From assembly GCA_029861485.1 (NCBI GenBank), contig JAOTZF010000009.1, positions 1 through 16,304 on the forward strand: a DNA stretch of 16,304 nucleotides. Direction: 5' to 3'. A program made the translations under genes and the position numbers. The notes beneath the pieces were generated by a model that saw only the letters and a program-made list of their open reading frames with translations, was not told the origin of the DNA and ran no database searches. The stretch's first letter is position 1, and each line of letters begins with the position of its first letter. Source of the stretch: Thermoleophilia bacterium. GTDB taxonomy: Bacteria; Actinomycetota; Thermoleophilia; Miltoncostaeales; Miltoncostaeaceae. Positions 1 through 8,086 of the stretch are shown here, piece by piece.

Positions 1-1175
1 CGTGAAGAGGGGCGCGTGCATGGCGACCTGCACCGGGAGGTCGCCCAACATCTCGCCTCCGGGCCCGTTCGGGTCATCAACGCGACCGGCGTGATCCTGA
101 ACACGAATCTCGGCCGAGCGCCGCTGCCGGATCGGGCGGTGGCCGCCATGGTGGATGCGGCCGGTTATGCGGCCATCGAGTGGGATCTGACGAGCGGCGA
201 TCGAGGATCGCGCGACGACCACCTCGAGCCTCTGCTGCGCGAGCTCACCGGAGCCGAGGCCGGTATCGCCGTCAACACGAATGCCGGAGGTGTCCTTCTG
301 GCGCTCGCAGCGACCGCCTCGCCCGGCCAGGTGCTCGTATCGCGGGGGCAGCTGATCGAGATCGGCGGCGGCTTTCGTGTGCCCGAGATCCTGGAGACAT
401 CCGGCTGCCGGCTGGTCGAGGTCGGCACGACAAACAAGACCCGCATCGACGACTATGCGCGGGCGCGCGGCCCCGAGACGACCGCTCTGCTGAGGGTGCA
501 TCCGGCGAACTTCACCATGGGGGGCTTCGTCGAGTCGGCATCCCTCCGAGAGATGGTGGCGCTTGCAGGAGAGCATGGCCTGTCCGTCATCGACGACCTC
601 GGTAGCGGGCTCCTGTGTCGCGACGACCTGGGGGTCGACGAGCCGAGCGCACGGGACAGCGTGGCCGCCGGGGCCGATCTCGTCTGTTTCAGTGCGGACA
701 AGCTCTTAGGCGGCCCCCAGGCCGGCATCGTGGTCGGCCGAGCAGGGGCGATCGACGCGCTTCGGCGCCACCCGCTCGCGCGGGCTCTGCGTCTGGACAA
801 GCTCCGGGTGGCCGCTCTTCGGGCGACTCTGCAGCTACACCGCGATCCCGCCGAGGCCGAGCAGGGCATTCCGGCTGTGAAGGCCCTTGCGGAGGATGTC
901 GAGGCTCGGCGCGCGCGGGCCGCCGCCCTGGCACGCGTCGCGGGGTGGGAGGTGGTGCCCACCGTGGCGCGAGTCGGGGGAGGAGCCCTGCCCGGCCATG
1001 AGATCCCGAGTTTCGCGGTCGCGGTTCCCGGCGACCCGGAGGAGGCCGCCCGTCGGCTCCGTGGACTCGACCCGCCTGTCGCCGGCCGCATCAGCGGCGG
1101 CAGGCTGCTCATCGACGTTGCGGCGCTCACCGTCGCCGAGGTCGATGAGCTCGGGCAGCTGCTTCGTTCCACCTG

Positions 1176-1176
<1 letters not shown>
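1..1176 (+). CDS. selA: L-seryl-tRNA(Sec) selenium transferase SelA (5' partial)
   Basis: SelA is the cytoplasmic PLP enzyme that converts seryl-tRNA(Sec) to selenocysteinyl-tRNA(Sec) using selenophosphate. The frame is open to the first base of the window, so the N-terminal domain is cut off; the GTG at position 16 is only the first start-like codon inside the window. Visible family marks are the NATGVILNTNLGRAPL block, the VNTNAGGVLLAL block, the EIGGGFRVPEI and GTTNKTRIDDY segments, the DDLGSGLL motif, and SADKLLGGPQAG carrying the PLP-binding lysine (codon 700-702). The C-terminal part is complete. The TGA stop shares its A with the ATG of selB (TGATG), which indicates translational coupling. 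No selC (tRNA-Sec) or selD is seen in the window. The assignment is very safe; only the true start is unknown. Confidence 0.96.
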
Positions 1177-2666
<1,490 letters not shown>

Positions 2667-2689
2667 GCCCGCTGAGTCTGCCGAACTGA

Positions 2690-3571
2690 GTGTTACCGTG
2701 GCTCGCCGTGGATCTTGCGGCTCGGATCATGCTCGCGGCGATCTTGCTCTGGGCGTCGGCGGCGAAGGCGCGCGGTTTCACGCCCTTCCGCACGGCCCTC
2801 GAGGCGTTCGCCGTGCCTGCGGGGCTGAGATCGCCGGTCGCAGCGGGAGTGATCGTAGCCGAGGCGGTGCTGGGGGCGCTCCTACTGGCCGGCGTTGCGA
2901 CCACCCCGGCGGCCCTGGCGACGGTGGGGCTGTCCGCCGTGTCCGTTGCCGCCCTGCTGCTTGCCCGCTCTCGCGGTCATCGCCGCCTGGCGTGTCGCTG
3001 TTTCGGCGGCTCCCGGGACCATGACACCGCGCTGCTGAGCCTGCGGGCGGCGGCGGTTGGTGCGCTTGCCGGTCTCGTGGCGACCGGCACTCCTGCCATC
3101 GACCGCGACGGCATCCTGATCGGCGTGGTCATGGTGCTCGGCCTGTGCGTCGGCCTGCTCGCGCTGCTCGTCCTGGCGCTCTACCGCCAGGTCGGCGTAC
3201 TCTCCCAGCGCCTCGGGCCAGGCACGGCCCTGGAGATCGCCGACGAGGGCCCGGTGCTCAACAGCCCGCCGCCTCCCCTGGAGAATCTGGCCGGCCGCGG
3301 CGCCGAGCTGGTCGCCTTCGTGTCGGCGAACTGCCGCCTCTGCCACGAGCTGCTACCGGCCTTCGACGCGCTGGAGGGTGACCACCTCACCGTGCGAGCC
3401 ATCGAGGAAGGCGAGTCACCCGAGGTGTTCGAGAGCTGGAACGTGCCCGGTACGCCATTCGTCGCCCTGGTGATCGACGGCGTTGTGAGGGCGAAGGGCC
3501 TCGTGAACACCTTGGAGCAGCTCGACGGGCTTATCGATCTCGGGAAGGAACGCGCTCGCGGTGCCGCCTGA
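2690..3571 (+). CDS. MauE-like membrane domain fused to a MauD/thioredoxin-like domain
   Basis: The first ~190 residues are hydrophobic, with four to five membrane segments and the MauE/DoxX-type motif CRCFGG (C102 and C104 counted from GTG 2690). The last ~100 residues form a thioredoxin-like domain with the active-site pattern SANCRLCHELLPAF (C215 and C218) and the cis-Pro region VPGTPFV. In methylamine-utilization clusters MauE and MauD are separate and support disulfide formation in the light chain; here they appear as one polypeptide. Probable role: passing oxidizing or reducing equivalents across the membrane to exported proteins. GTG 2690 directly follows an in-frame TGA. GTG 2708 is an equally plausible start that places the first membrane helix at the N-terminus; neither has a clear Shine-Dalgarno. 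The stop overlaps the next gene by 11 bases. The domain calls are firm, the exact role is inferred. Confidence 0.85.
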   Translation: MLPWLAVDLAARIMLAAILLWASAAKARGFTPFRTALEAFAVPAGLRSPVAAGVIVAEAVLGALLLAGVATTPAALATVGLSAVSVAALLLARSRGHRRLACRCFGGSRDHDTALLSLRAAAVGALAGLVATGTPAIDRDGILIGVVMVLGLCVGLLALLVLALYRQVGVLSQRLGPGTALEIADEGPVLNSPPPPLENLAGRGAELVAFVSANCRLCHELLPAFDALEGDHLTVRAIEEGESPEVFESWNVPGTPFVALVIDGVVRAKGLVNTLEQLDGLIDLGKERARGAA

Positions 3572-4181
3572 GCGGAACCTCATCGACCGCCTCGGCCGCG
3601 GACTCGCCGACCGTATGGCCTCGAGCACTAGCCGGCGATCGTTCGTCGCGACGGTCGGCGCTGGTCTGCTGGGACTGGTCGGCGCCTCGCGCACCGCGTC
3701 CGCGCCCCCGGGGACGGTCCCGGGCACCGAGGTCGTCGGTCGCTGGTTCGGTTTTTGCGGCCACTACTGGACGACCGGGTCGTGCCCGAGTCCTCACCAT
3801 TTACCGCGCGTCGACTTCGGTGGCTTTCCGGTACGCCCGAGCGATGGCCGCCCCGTCGACAACCTCGGCCGCCTTATCAACGGCGCGGGGGCGCCCGTCG
3901 ATGAGGATCGCAACCCGCTCACCGATCCGAACGGTGCTGACCTGCCGCCGGCGCCGCGCACGAGGATCTGCGAAGATTGGGTCACCAAAGACCTGGGGAC
4001 GAAGGCCGTGACCCAGGGCGCGTGGTACCGGTGCTGCGACGGTCAGGTTCGCAAGCTGACCGACTGCTGTATCACCGAGCGTCGCCGGATCAACGGTGAC
4101 AGCGGTGCGTTGCAGGGCTACTGTGCTCGCGGCCGCTATGTGTTCTGTGTCGTCTACGTCGACACCGGAGTGCCGTGCTGA
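3561..4181 (+). CDS. Tat-exported Cys-rich protein resembling methylamine dehydrogenase light chain (MauA-like)
   Basis: 206 residues. The leader has a long N-region, then TSRRSFVATVG with the twin arginines at 25-26, a hydrophobic stretch and an AxA-type site ending at A48, so it should leave the cytoplasm folded through Tat. The long leader before TSRR resembles MauA precursors, which favours the GTG at 3561 over ATG 3615. The mature part has ten Cys, including GAWYRCCDG and LTDCC, a pattern like the disulfide-rich MADH small subunit (which has twelve). Three downstream Trp-containing segments exist (GRWFGFCGHYW, ICEDW, GAWYRCC), but no Trp occurs in the last ~48 residues, where the second tryptophan of the TTQ cofactor would be expected; the comparable site reads YVFC. 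It may therefore be a non-TTQ paralogue. It overlaps the genes on both sides, suggesting it is the client of the neighbouring redox proteins. Its function is unknown. Confidence 0.75.
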   Translation: MPPERNLIDRLGRGLADRMASSTSRRSFVATVGAGLLGLVGASRTASAPPGTVPGTEVVGRWFGFCGHYWTTGSCPSPHHLPRVDFGGFPVRPSDGRPVDNLGRLINGAGAPVDEDRNPLTDPNGADLPPAPRTRICEDWVTKDLGTKAVTQGAWYRCCDGQVRKLTDCCITERRRINGDSGALQGYCARGRYVFCVVYVDTGVPC

Positions 4182-5566
4182 CCGAGCTCGTGATCTGTAC
4201 GGCGTGCTTCATCGCCGGAGTCTCGGCAGCCTGGTCTCCCTGAGGGTTTTCGATGATCGAAACGATCACCCCCGCCGGGTGTGGGGGCCGCAACCGCTAC
4301 CTGGTCTCTCTCGCCGCGTTCGCGCTGGCCGCGCTGCTTGCAGCTGCCGCGCTCGGAGCGCTGGTGGGCGCCGTGGGCGGACTGCTGACGCCCTCGGTCG
4401 GGATTGTGCTGGCGGCAGCCCTCGCCGTGCTCGGCATCGTCCGGGAGCTCGGAATCGCCCGCATCAGCGTGCCGGAGCTGGGCCGCCAAGTGCCGGAGCG
4501 CTGGCGCCGAGAGCTGCCCCTTCCGGTCTGGAGCGCCGGCTACGGCGCCGGCCTTGGCCTTGGCGTGCTGACCCACCAGGTGGTGTTCACCTTCTGGGTC
4601 GTCCTGGCGGCCGTGCTGGCTATCGGCGAGCCGGTCGTCGGCGCGATCTGTGTCGCGCTCTTCGGCGCCGGGCGTGCGGTCATGGTCGTCCTGCCCACAA
4701 TCGGCGCCGATGCGTGGCGTAGGCGCGTTCTCGAGACCATGACGCGCGCGAGGCGGCCTCTTGGCTGGGTGAACGCGCTCACGGTCGCCATGGTCGCGCT
4801 GGTGCTCGTCACGCAGCCCGCGCTCGCCATGGACGGTCCCGTGGGAGCCGGTCAGACCGATCCGGCGGCCTCGGGCAAGACCGTCGCCCGCACCGTGATC
4901 ACGAATGGCGAGTCGACGGTGGTCGTGACCGCGCCCCGGCGCAAGCAGATCCGCTTCCCCGGGGCCCGGCACCCCGCCTTGAACTCCCGCCTGCTGGCGT
5001 TCACCGATGGGGGCGGCATCAGCGTCGTGGAGTGGGCCAGCGGGCGAGAGGTCTTTCGGATCGACGGGCCGGTGGAGAAGCCGGCCATCGCGTGGCCGTG
5101 GATCGCCTATCTGAGAAAGCGCTCGGGATCGACCTCGCTCGAGCTCCGCAATATCCCGCGCGGCACCCGACGGGTCATCGCGACCGCCGGCAGCCGTGAC
5201 GACCTGGGGCGGCCCGCGATGCGCTCCGACTGGCTCGCGTGGCACTTCGCCACCGGCCGGCGGTCTCTGTTGTGGCTCACGAACGTTCGCCGCCTCGGCC
5301 GACGCACGCTGATCGCGTCGAGCTCCACGGGCATTCACATCAACCCGTCGCTCACGCGTTCGCATATCGCGTGGGTCGATCAGCGTGCGACGACCTCGCG
5401 TCTTCTCGTCCGCAAGATCACCGGCGACCGAGCGCGCTCGGTCGCCAAGGTGATCGGCCGCGACCGGATCTTCTGGACGACGGCGCTCACCAACAAGCGG
5501 GCCTACGTCACGCGCTGGACTCTGCGCGGCCGTCGCGCGCGCGTGATCGCACGCAACTGGCGCTAG
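4175..5566 (+). CDS. Candidate selenoprotein: MauF/CcdA-like membrane domain fused to a beta-propeller, with in-frame UGA (Sec23)
   Basis: Read with TGA 4241-4243 as selenocysteine, the frame gives 463 residues. GTG 4175 has a GGAG Shine-Dalgarno at 4167-4170 (spacing 4) and overlaps the stop of the preceding gene by 7 bases. The first 22 codons encode a hydrophobic helix ending in AAWSP; then come U23 and GFSMIETITPAG, so the motif is W-S-P-U-G where the CcdA/MauF-like thiol-transport proteins I recall have S-P-C-G. About five to six membrane segments follow, up to residue ~225, ending in VTQPALA (AxA, possible cleavage). The remainder (~230 residues) holds five repeats of about 40 residues with the pattern P-A/S-hydrophobic-x4-I/L-A-W/Y, typical of a TolB/YncE-type beta-propeller outside the membrane. 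Other Cys in the membrane part: C8, C11, C36, C159. Alternative: a Sec-less protein starting at ATG 4253, which has GAGGG at 4242-4246 but would lose the first helix and the redox motif. Confidence 0.8.
4241..4243 (+). other. Recoded UGA (selenocysteine codon) in the MauF/CcdA-like gene
   Basis: This TGA is in frame with GTG 4175 upstream and with the long frame downstream that ends at TAG 5564-5566. It sits in W-S-P-[TGA]-G-F-S, within a first membrane helix that is incomplete on either side alone. A selA-selB pair lies in the same run of genes. Readthrough as Sec is inferred; the frame and position are seen directly. Confidence 0.8.
4269..4287 (+). promoter_or_regulatory. Candidate bacterial SECIS hairpin
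   Basis: A 7-bp stem is formed by 4269-4275 (CCCCCGC) and 4281-4287 (GUGGGGG, with one G-U pair), closed by the loop CGGGU at 4276-4280. The stem starts 25 bases and the loop 32 bases after the UGA, with G at the second loop position; this agrees with the usual bacterial SECIS geometry inside the coding region. Competing foldings exist (a 5-bp stem CACCC/GGGUG at 4267-4271/4277-4281, and hairpins in 4248-4268), so the exact structure is uncertain. Confidence 0.6.
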
Positions 5567-5660
5567 CGTCGCCTGACCAGCGTCCGAGGCACGGTGCGGC
5601 GGTTGCTGGCGCCGTCGATCGCCGCGGCTGCGTCGCCTCGCGGGCCAGGCCCTCACAAAA

Positions 5661-5699
5661 GGGGGCACGCAGGGTCAGCCGGGTCGGCTGGCAGCCCCC
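5661..5699 (+). repeat. Two-step hairpin (GGGGGC/GCCCCC outer stem, CAGCC/GGCTG inner stem)
   Basis: The outer stem pairs 5661-5666 with 5694-5699. The inner stem pairs 5676-5680 with 5686-5690 around the loop GGGTC, with an internal loop between the two stems. It begins 94 bases after the propeller gene stop. It could be part of a terminator region or a structured leader; it matches no riboswitch class I can name. Confidence 0.5.
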
Positions 5700-5712
5700 G
5701 GAGGTTTGGCGA

Positions 5713-5743
5713 GGCCCCGAGCTTCTTCTTTGCTCCCGGGGCC
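5713..5743 (+). terminator. Terminator-like hairpin without U-run
   Basis: GGCCCC 5713-5718 pairs with GGGGCC 5738-5743, and GAGC 5719-5722 with GCTC 5732-5735, leaving a two-base bulge (5736-5737) and a pyrimidine-rich loop TTCTTCTTT. No T tract follows, so intrinsic termination is only a possibility, though U-less hairpins are common in actinobacteria. Confidence 0.4.
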
Positions 5744-5781
5744 GTTGATGATCGAAGTATGAAGGCCGCGTAACGACCCTA

Positions 5782-5800
5782 CGAATCGCTGAGCGATTCG
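5782..5800 (+). promoter_or_regulatory. Perfect 8-bp inverted repeat upstream of the CAP gene
   Basis: CGAATCGC (5782-5789), TGA, GCGATTCG (5793-5800). It ends 26 bases before the GTG start of the CAP-domain gene. Size and position suit a dimeric repressor site or a leader hairpin; which one cannot be told from the sequence. Confidence 0.45.
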
Positions 5801-5826
5801 CGCCCAATACGTCACCCTGCCGCGCG

Positions 5827-6744
5827 GTGCAGGGGGTCCTCCGCTTTAGCGCGGCGCTTGTCGTGAGCGTCGCCGCGCTCGTCGTCGCCGTTTCGCCCGA
5901 AGGGGCGCGCGCCGCCGGCTCGTGTGAATACGACGCGACCTGGAGCGCGCCCGACGACGGCTTGGCCAGGCAGGTCGTCGAGCTGGTCAACAAGCACCGC
6001 GCCGGTCTCGGACTGCCCGCGGTTGACCACTCGCAGACCCTGGTCCGTGTCGCCGAATGGAAGGCCGGGCACATGATGGCCAACGGCTACATGGACCACG
6101 ACGATCCGGCACCCCTGAATCGCACCGCTGACCAGCGTTTGGTCGATTGCGGCTATGACTCACCCACCTGGGGCGAGAACATCGCCTCCGGACAGAGCAG
6201 CGCCAAGGCGGTCGTGGACGGCTGGCTGACCTCCGAGGGACATCGCGCCAACATCGAGGACCCTGAATTCAGCGCGATCGGCGTCGCCGCCATCTCCGCG
6301 GAGGGCAGGCCGGTCTACTGGGCCCAGGTGTTCGGTGCTGTCGGCGGTGGGCCTTCCCCCGCGTCGCTTCTCGATGCTCCCGCGCGGGCGCCCCTGCCGG
6401 CTGCGGTACGACCGGCGAGCAAACAGGTGCGCGCCCCCGCGGGGCAGAAGGTCGGGAAGCGGCGCACCATCAAGCGGCGTGGTCGCGTGGCTGCCCGCCG
6501 CACTCGCCGAGTCGGCATTAGTATGCGAATCGCCACCAGGCTCACTGTCAAGGTACGAGTTCAGGGTCGCCGGGGAGCGCGACTGCTCCTGCGGTGCGGT
6601 CGGCGAACCAAGGCCAAGGCGGTCGCAGGTAAAGGCAGGGCCATGACGCTGCGCGCCCGTCGCGTCGGCGCCACGAGCTGTCGGGTGATCATTCGCGCCC
6701 CGAAGCGCAGCGTCCGCTACGAGCTGACCGCGGTCGTCCGCTAG
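5827..6744 (+). CDS. Secreted CAP-domain (SCP/PR1, YkwD-like) protein
   Basis: The first ~29 residues are a Sec signal peptide (hydrophobic core AALVVSVAALVVAV, ARA-AG cleavage region). A CAP domain follows at about residues 48-178, with VELVNKHRAGLGLPAV, the metal/active-site-type His in NGYMDHDDP, the motif GENIASG, then W-L-T-S-EGHRANIEDPEFSAIGVA and YWAQVFG. The family is extracellular and of mixed or unknown biochemical role; in bacteria it is linked to cell-envelope functions. The last ~120 residues are very Lys/Arg-rich with short beta-like segments and two Cys, perhaps a wall- or polyanion-binding module. The GTG start at 5827 has no clear Shine-Dalgarno but gives a well-formed signal peptide. 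It is probably transcribed apart from the upstream genes. Confidence 0.88.
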   Translation: MQGVLRFSAALVVSVAALVVAVSPEGARAAGSCEYDATWSAPDDGLARQVVELVNKHRAGLGLPAVDHSQTLVRVAEWKAGHMMANGYMDHDDPAPLNRTADQRLVDCGYDSPTWGENIASGQSSAKAVVDGWLTSEGHRANIEDPEFSAIGVAAISAEGRPVYWAQVFGAVGGGPSPASLLDAPARAPLPAAVRPASKQVRAPAGQKVGKRRTIKRRGRVAARRTRRVGISMRIATRLTVKVRVQGRRGARLLLRCGRRTKAKAVAGKGRAMTLRARRVGATSCRVIIRAPKRSVRYELTAVVR

Positions 6745-6835
6745 CTCGCATCGCGCTCCTCCTCGGCCCCACGGGGCGAGGCCTTCGATCCAGCGGCGGA
6801 CCAGCTTATTGGCAGAGGGGCTGAGCCGCAGCCAG

Positions 6836-7150
6836 CTACCCGCGAGGCGCCGGTAACGAGCTGGGCGTGGGGCTCGCCCGCGTGAGGTGCGCCTGGACGC
6901 AGGTGGCAACGCGCGCCAGCTCGCCGACGGATCCCGAGCTCGCGACCGAGGCGATGATCGACTCCGCCTCGCCGAGCTGGGCAAGGGCTCGCGCCGAAAG
7001 CGCGGCCAGGGCATTCGGGTTGGCTGGGCCGGGGTGCGTGCCGTGCGCGAGCGGTGCCGTGCGCGCGCTCAGGCTCGCGGCGAAGTCGCCGAACTTGTCA
7101 CGGGTGAGCTCTCGCTTGGCGGCGTCGATGATGCGCGCCAGTTGCGGCAC
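6836..7150 (-). CDS. Hypothetical protein, helix-rich, unrecognised
   Basis: 104 residues from a GTG at 7150. The minus-strand frame has the strong G/C third-position bias of real genes here, while the overlapping plus frames read as low-complexity Arg/Ala protein, so this strand is preferred. The protein has Ala-rich amphipathic stretches (PQLARIIDAAKRELTRDKFGDF, then an Ala/Glu/Leu-rich middle) and one Cys, with no signal peptide and no motif I recognise. The frame stays open without another usual start codon up to a stop at 7265-7267 and reads plausibly as protein, so the gene may have lost its true 5' end or use an unusual start. Function unknown. Confidence 0.45.
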   Translation of the reverse strand: MPQLARIIDAAKRELTRDKFGDFAASLSARTAPLAHGTHPGPANPNALAALSARALAQLGEAESIIASVASSGSVGELARVATCVQAHLTRASPTPSSLPAPRG

Positions 7151-7262
7151 CGGTCCATCGAGCTCGACCGACGAGTCCGCGCCGGCTGCGGATTTCGTAT
7201 CGGGTATCAGGGGGAAGGTGTGGACTCCAACATCGGCAACGTCGTAGCAACGGCGCGCGTGG

Positions 7263-7311
7263 CGTTAACAGCGGTAGCGATCATCGGCGCCTTTTCGCAC
7301 CGCTGTTAGCG
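7263..7311. repeat. Long interrupted inverted repeat (13 + 4 bp)
   Basis: Arm 7263-7275 (CGTTAACAGCGGT) pairs with 7299-7311 (ACCGCTGTTAGCG); all pairs are Watson-Crick except one G-T. After one unpaired base (7276), GCGA 7277-7280 pairs with TCGC 7295-7298, leaving a 14-base loop. It lies upstream of the minus-strand hypothetical gene. Possible operator, leader hairpin or remnant of a mobile element end; no flanking duplication was found. Confidence 0.5.
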
Positions 7312-7535
7312 AACACGCGCGGCATGGACGACGTAGCTACGGTCGCGCGGCGGTCCGCGGCAGCTGACGCTCCATCCGATACGCGCCGGCCCACAGCGCC
7401 CGATTGCTCCGGCGTCGCTCATGCGCCTTCTCGCGCCTCGCCGCCGACGGCACGCCGAGACCGAGGGTCGTCACCTCGCCGAACTCCGAAAGCTCGGCCC
7501 GCATTCCAGCCGATCGACCGCGGCTCGTAGGTGTC

Positions 7536-7563
7536 GGCGCTGCGCCGGGCGCGGCGCAGCGCC
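7536..7563 (-). terminator. Strong hairpin, likely terminator of the minus-strand remnant
   Basis: A perfect 11-bp inverted repeat, GGCGCTGCGCC (7536-7546) and GGCGCAGCGCC (7553-7563), with a six-base loop. On the minus strand it starts 18 bases after the TGA (7582-7584) that ends the interrupted frame. No U-run follows. Confidence 0.45.
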
Positions 7564-7581
7564 CTACCAAGAAGGGGCGCG

Positions 7582-7905
7582 TCACCCATTGGCCCGTTTG
7601 ATGAAGGTGCGCGGCGCCAGCAGTGCCCGCGGCTTCTCGGTCACAATGATGACCCGTCCACCCGGGCGCACTACCCGGGCCATTTCGGCGATGACGAGAC
7701 GCTGTGCGACTGTCTAGCGACCAGCTCCGTGCAGGTAGGCGATGTCGCGCTTAGTCGTTGCGCCGAGTCGCCGCTCCTCGAGGCGCTCGGCCCACTGCTC
7801 GCCGATCACCGGCCAGCGCCTCAGCGCCGAGTCATGGCGGACGAACCACGTGTTCTCCGCGCGGGCTTGATCGCGCGCGGTGTTCATCACGTCCAGGCGC
7901 CTCAT
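7582..7905 (-). pseudogene. Amber-interrupted reading frame, C-terminal part methyltransferase-like
   Basis: From ATG 7905 the minus strand encodes 63 residues with good codon bias (containing ENTWFVRHDSALRRWPVIGE and TTKRDIAYLHGAGR), then a TAG at 7714-7716. The same frame continues for 43 more codons, including EMARVVRPGGRVIIVTEKPR, which resembles the strand-4/5 region of class I SAM-dependent methyltransferases, to a TGA at 7582-7584. The frame is also open upstream of 7905 to a stop at 8026-8028, but without a start. Either this is one gene broken by an amber mutation and 5' loss, or two fragments that share a frame by chance. The N-terminal part is not recognised. Confidence 0.4.
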
Positions 7906-8086
7906 GGACGGAGTGTGCCCGCCGCCAGGGACAACTCCAAGCCGGCCGCCTGTAGAGGACGACCCTTGTCGACGCCGATGGCACCCGCGGCACTTCTCAT
8001 CGACGGGGTCCCCGCGCAGACGACGCTAAGGGTTGCTTTCCACTGGTCTCATCGCTTTCTGACGTCCTGAAGCTACTGTCATAACA

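Larger units (their letters stand above)
5567..5826 (+). other. Structured intergenic region between the propeller gene and the CAP gene
   Basis: These 260 bases have no convincing gene: the best small frame is low-complexity and unlike its neighbours. Three hairpins occur in order at 5661-5699, 5713-5743 and 5782-5800. No tRNA signature (such as a GTTCGANTC loop) was found, which was checked because selC is otherwise missing. No U-run follows any hairpin. It may hold the 3' end of the sel/mau-like transcript and a 5' leader for the CAP gene. Confidence 0.5.
7312..8086. other. Gene-poor stretch with decayed minus-strand coding remnant
   Basis: No intact, convincing gene is seen in these 775 bases. 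The only protein-like signal is the interrupted minus-strand frame at 7582-7905 with its downstream hairpin. The plus-strand frames are Arg/Ala/Pro-rich shadows. The last ~60 bases are the promoter region of the aminotransferase gene. Confidence 0.5.

Noticed and set aside
2687..2689. TGA just before GTG 2690 as a second Sec codon
   Set aside because: The frame upstream of it overlaps the end of selB out of frame and encodes no plausible protein; the thioredoxin motif downstream already has both Cys.
2690..4181. A genuine methylamine dehydrogenase operon
   Set aside because: No MauG, amicyanin or full-length heavy-chain gene is seen, and the light-chain-like protein seems to lack the second TTQ Trp; only a family resemblance is claimed.
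4154..5668. 504-residue open frame on the minus strand opposite the membrane-propeller gene
   Set aside because: Its product is Arg/Asp/Gly/His-rich low-complexity with no motif, a normal shadow of a GC-rich gene; the plus strand has membrane helices, repeats and tight gene overlaps.
5567..5826. Possible selC (tRNA-Sec) gene
   Set aside because: No acceptor stem, T-loop GTTCGANTC pattern or UCA anticodon arm could be assembled on either strand, despite the strong hairpins.
7263..7311. Integron attC site
   Set aside because: The arms do not match the RYYYAAC/GTTRRRY core sites and no integrase or gene cassette is next to it.
7714..7716. TAG read as pyrrolysine
   Set aside because: No pyl genes are visible, and the surrounding frame lacks a clear start and looks decayed, so a mutation to stop is simpler.
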